Shown: positions 62,638 to 64,000 of the stretch, piece after piece
Layout: each line of letters starts with the position of its first letter
Numbering within the stretch: the stretch's first letter is position 1
Source of the DNA: JANLTX01 sp049840835
Lineage (GTDB): Bacteria > Armatimonadota > Armatimonadia > Armatimonadales > Armatimonadaceae
NCBI GenBank assembly: GCA_049840835.1
Contig: JASGJG010000001.1
Location: 315,874 to 379,873, forward strand
Reading direction: 5' to 3'
Length of the DNA: 64,000 bases
The notes under the pieces: model-generated
Database searches by the model: none
Seen by the model: the letters and a program-made list of their open reading frames with translations, nothing else
What the model was told of the DNA's origin: nothing
Translations under genes and position numbers: made by a program

Positions 62638-62909
62638 CCATCTCCCTTGAATGCTCACTGCGTGAGCTTCGTCCCTCTTCCCAAAAGACCCCTCATACTT
62701 CGGGGGGAAGAGGGATAACTCACCTCAAGTGCCCAAAAGACCACCTTCCTTTGGCAAGGCGCTCCGCCAAGGGAAAGCCTCTGTAGTATTGGTAGGCGCT
62801 GATTTTCCCCTCTTCCAGCGAGCCGCGAAGCGGCATTACAATGCCGCTTCGCGGCGGAGCGAAAACGGGAAGAGGGGCGAGGGAGCGAAGCGACACTCAG
62901 GGGAGATGG
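62638..62909. repeat. Family A nested-palindrome element, copy 3
   Basis: A 272-bp element with the same ends and inner CCCTCTTCC hairpins as copies at 8405 and 52818. It begins 12 bp after the pyrophosphatase stop. In one inner loop it carries an additional perfect 15-bp inverted repeat (CCGCGAAGCGGCATT with its complement), which the other copies lack. Confidence 0.85.
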
Positions 62910-62999
62910 TCTCTTAGAGCGGAAGATGACTGAGATAAAGCAAGCTGTATGGGCTGCGGCTATAATAGCTATAGCTGCACGGACAACGGTGACGATGCC

Positions 63000-63202
63000 A
63001 TGAGTTACGAAGTACTTCGGGCGATTGTATGGATAGTGGGGCTCCCCATTATCGGCTACCTGGGCTGGCAGGCAGTGATGAAGCTGCGCGCCATTCGTCG
63101 CCTGGATGCCGAACTCCGCGAAGAAGAAGCGCAGAACCCAGAGACCCTTATCTTCGCATGGCGGAGCTTTTCGAGGAACAGAAGCAAGACAAGAAGCGGT
63201 AA
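63000..63202 (+). CDS. Small single-span membrane protein, one apparent frameshift
   Basis: The start MSYEVLRAIVWIVGLPIIGYL gives one membrane span followed by a charged helix (RRLDAELREEEAQNP). Near 63140 the frame slips by one base; the other frame continues DPYLRMAELFEEQKQDKKR and stops at 63202. That is a more natural ending than the alternative Arg-rich extension to 63236. A TATAAT lies at 62961-62966, 33 nt upstream. Confidence 0.5.
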
Positions 63203-63220
63203 GGAAGAGCGGAGGCCAAG

Positions 63221-63620
63221 ATGGGATTTCGGATAGACCAGTCGTACTCCGATACCGGCGGAACTCGGCACCTCTCGATAGTAGGTAATAAGATTCGGAT
63301 TCAGGAGACAAAGTCTTTCTGGAAAGATGGCAAGCCTACTATTCAGCAGAGCCTGCCGCCACAGAAGCCGACAAAGGATAAAACCGCCACTCTCTCTGCA
63401 CGAGACCTCACCGTGCTCCAGAGCGTAGTTCGAAGTTCCGGGTTCTTTGCCGCGAGAGGGGAAGATGACAGGTTTTTGTTATCCCACTACTCTGGAGATA
63501 GAGTGGGATGGCAAAAAGAAGGCTCTGCATGAGTGGGGTGGAGCAAACCCGCGTCCCGTGCTCGCTTATAAAAGCGTTTCTGAGCTGCTGAAAAAGCTTC
63601 AGCAAATCTATTTGAAGTAG
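63221..63620 (+). CDS. Hypothetical protein, one apparent frameshift
   Basis: GGAGG lies just before the ATG. The first 80 residues (SDTGGTRHLSIVGNKIRI, ARDLTVLQSVVRSSGFFAARG) continue, after a slip near 63460, as MTGFCYPTTLEIEWDGKKKAL and SVSELLKKLQQIYLK. The SGFF segment followed by a short strand pair and a P/L-rich helix faintly recalls the emfourin protease-inhibitor fold. This is only a resemblance. Confidence 0.45.
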
Positions 63621-63656
63621 TTAGTAATTATTGGTGTTAGATAGATAGTAATCTAT

Positions 63657-63842
63657 ATGGCCTGGATTCTACCAACCACTGTGCCGGAAGCACTGGAATT
63701 CCTGGACAGCGATGATGAGTGGCAGCGTCAACGGGGAGTTGAGGGACTGGAAGCTCTGGCACCACTCTCCGAGCAGGTCATCTCGAGACTTATTGAGATG
63801 CTGGATGACCCTGTGCGCAATGTGGGAGCAGGCCGGTGCTGA
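63657..63842 (+). CDS. HEAT-repeat-like protein, truncated
   Basis: The visible 61 residues include VEGLEALAPLSEQVISRLIEMLDDPVRNV, a HEAT-type helix pair. The frame then collapses into VGAGRC and a stop where the G-rich artefact begins, so the true gene probably continues beyond usable sequence. Confidence 0.4.
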   Translation: MAWILPTTVPEALEFLDSDDEWQRQRGVEGLEALAPLSEQVISRLIEMLDDPVRNVGAGRC

Positions 63843-64000
63843 ATAGCAAGATGGGTGTTTGATGGTGGCGTGGGTGGGCGTGGTGGCGGGCAGGTGAGGG
63901 AGGGAGGGAGGGAGGGAGGGAGGGAGGGAGGGAGGGGTGGGGGGGGGGGGGGGGGGGGGGCGGAGTGGGTGAGGGGTGGGGGCGGGGGAGGGGGAGGTCA
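63843..64000. other. G-rich low-complexity contig end, probably artefact
   Basis: From about 63850 the strand becomes nearly all G with runs of GGGA repeats (63895-63936) and a G-run of about 20 bases (63941-63960). This is unlike the rest of the window. Such sequence is typical of base-calling or assembly artefacts at contig ends; I would not annotate it as biology. Confidence 0.7.

Noticed and set aside
8405..62909. CRISPR array
   Set aside because: The repeats are far apart, internally palindromic and not regularly spaced, and no cas genes are present.

Overview
The window is chromosomal DNA of moderately high GC, densely packed with genes on both strands. It has the gene content of a free-living heterotrophic bacterium. 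An Armatimonadota-like lineage is my best guess, from the DUF6785-type membrane protein, the GH109-like Tat oxidoreductase, DUF5685, Uma2 and several zinc-finger anti-sigma proteins. That assignment is inference, since no 16S rRNA gene is present. Housekeeping markers are lepA, leuS and a tRNA-Val(GAC).

Layout. 0-7 kb: a partial gene, small membrane proteins, an LPP20-like exported protein, a CTP-synthase-like amidotransferase and a two-component pair. 7-12.9 kb: a HemN/HemW-like radical SAM enzyme, a Het-C-like secreted protein and lepA. 12.9-19.1 kb: an array of eight paralogous small membrane-anchored proteins plus one apparent decayed copy, interrupted by Uma2, a polysaccharide deacetylase and a truncated haemoglobin, and followed by a cellulase-like hydrolase. 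19-25.3 kb: ADP-ribosylglycohydrolase, a deacetylase pair and an overlapping MPG-DUF92-MFS operon. 25.3-34.9 kb: two ECF sigma/anti-sigma modules flanking a sugar transferase and a DUF58 protein, tRNA-Val, a thioredoxin-like gene with an in-frame TGA, and a zincin. 35-45 kb: S10 peptidase, leuS, MFS, cystathionine gamma-synthase and alpha-amylase. 45-50.6 kb: a seven-gene minus-strand operon from an ABC exporter to DUF1854, GNAT and DinB proteins. 50.7-64 kb: PhyH, cysteine-rich DUF5685, DUF6785, HNH, GH109-like, periplasmic small proteins, a sugar kinase, SDR and a CBS-type pyrophosphatase.

Four observations stand out. (1) The tandem paralogue family shares a W-[IVL]-L-P-x3-W-[GS] motif and an RR-[FYL]-G-F-[IV] motif that I do not recognise. 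(2) A thioredoxin-like gene at 28936-29847 has a single in-frame TGA at a redox-Cys-like position. A bacterial-SECIS-like hairpin follows 17 nt later, so it is a candidate selenoprotein. (3) Several families of 150-270 bp nested-palindrome elements mostly sit 6-16 bp after stop codons. One family has three copies, and a second has two copies sharing a core. (4) At least a dozen genes carry a TANNNT -10 box only 4-8 nt before the start codon, suggesting widespread leaderless transcription.

Quality caution: six or seven genes (leuS, the ZAS-STN protein, the 33.1 kb gene, the FGGY kinase, the pyrophosphatase and small genes after 63 kb) carry apparent one-base frameshifts. These are denser toward the right end, which finishes in a G-rich low-complexity run. 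Assembly error there is at least as likely as gene decay.
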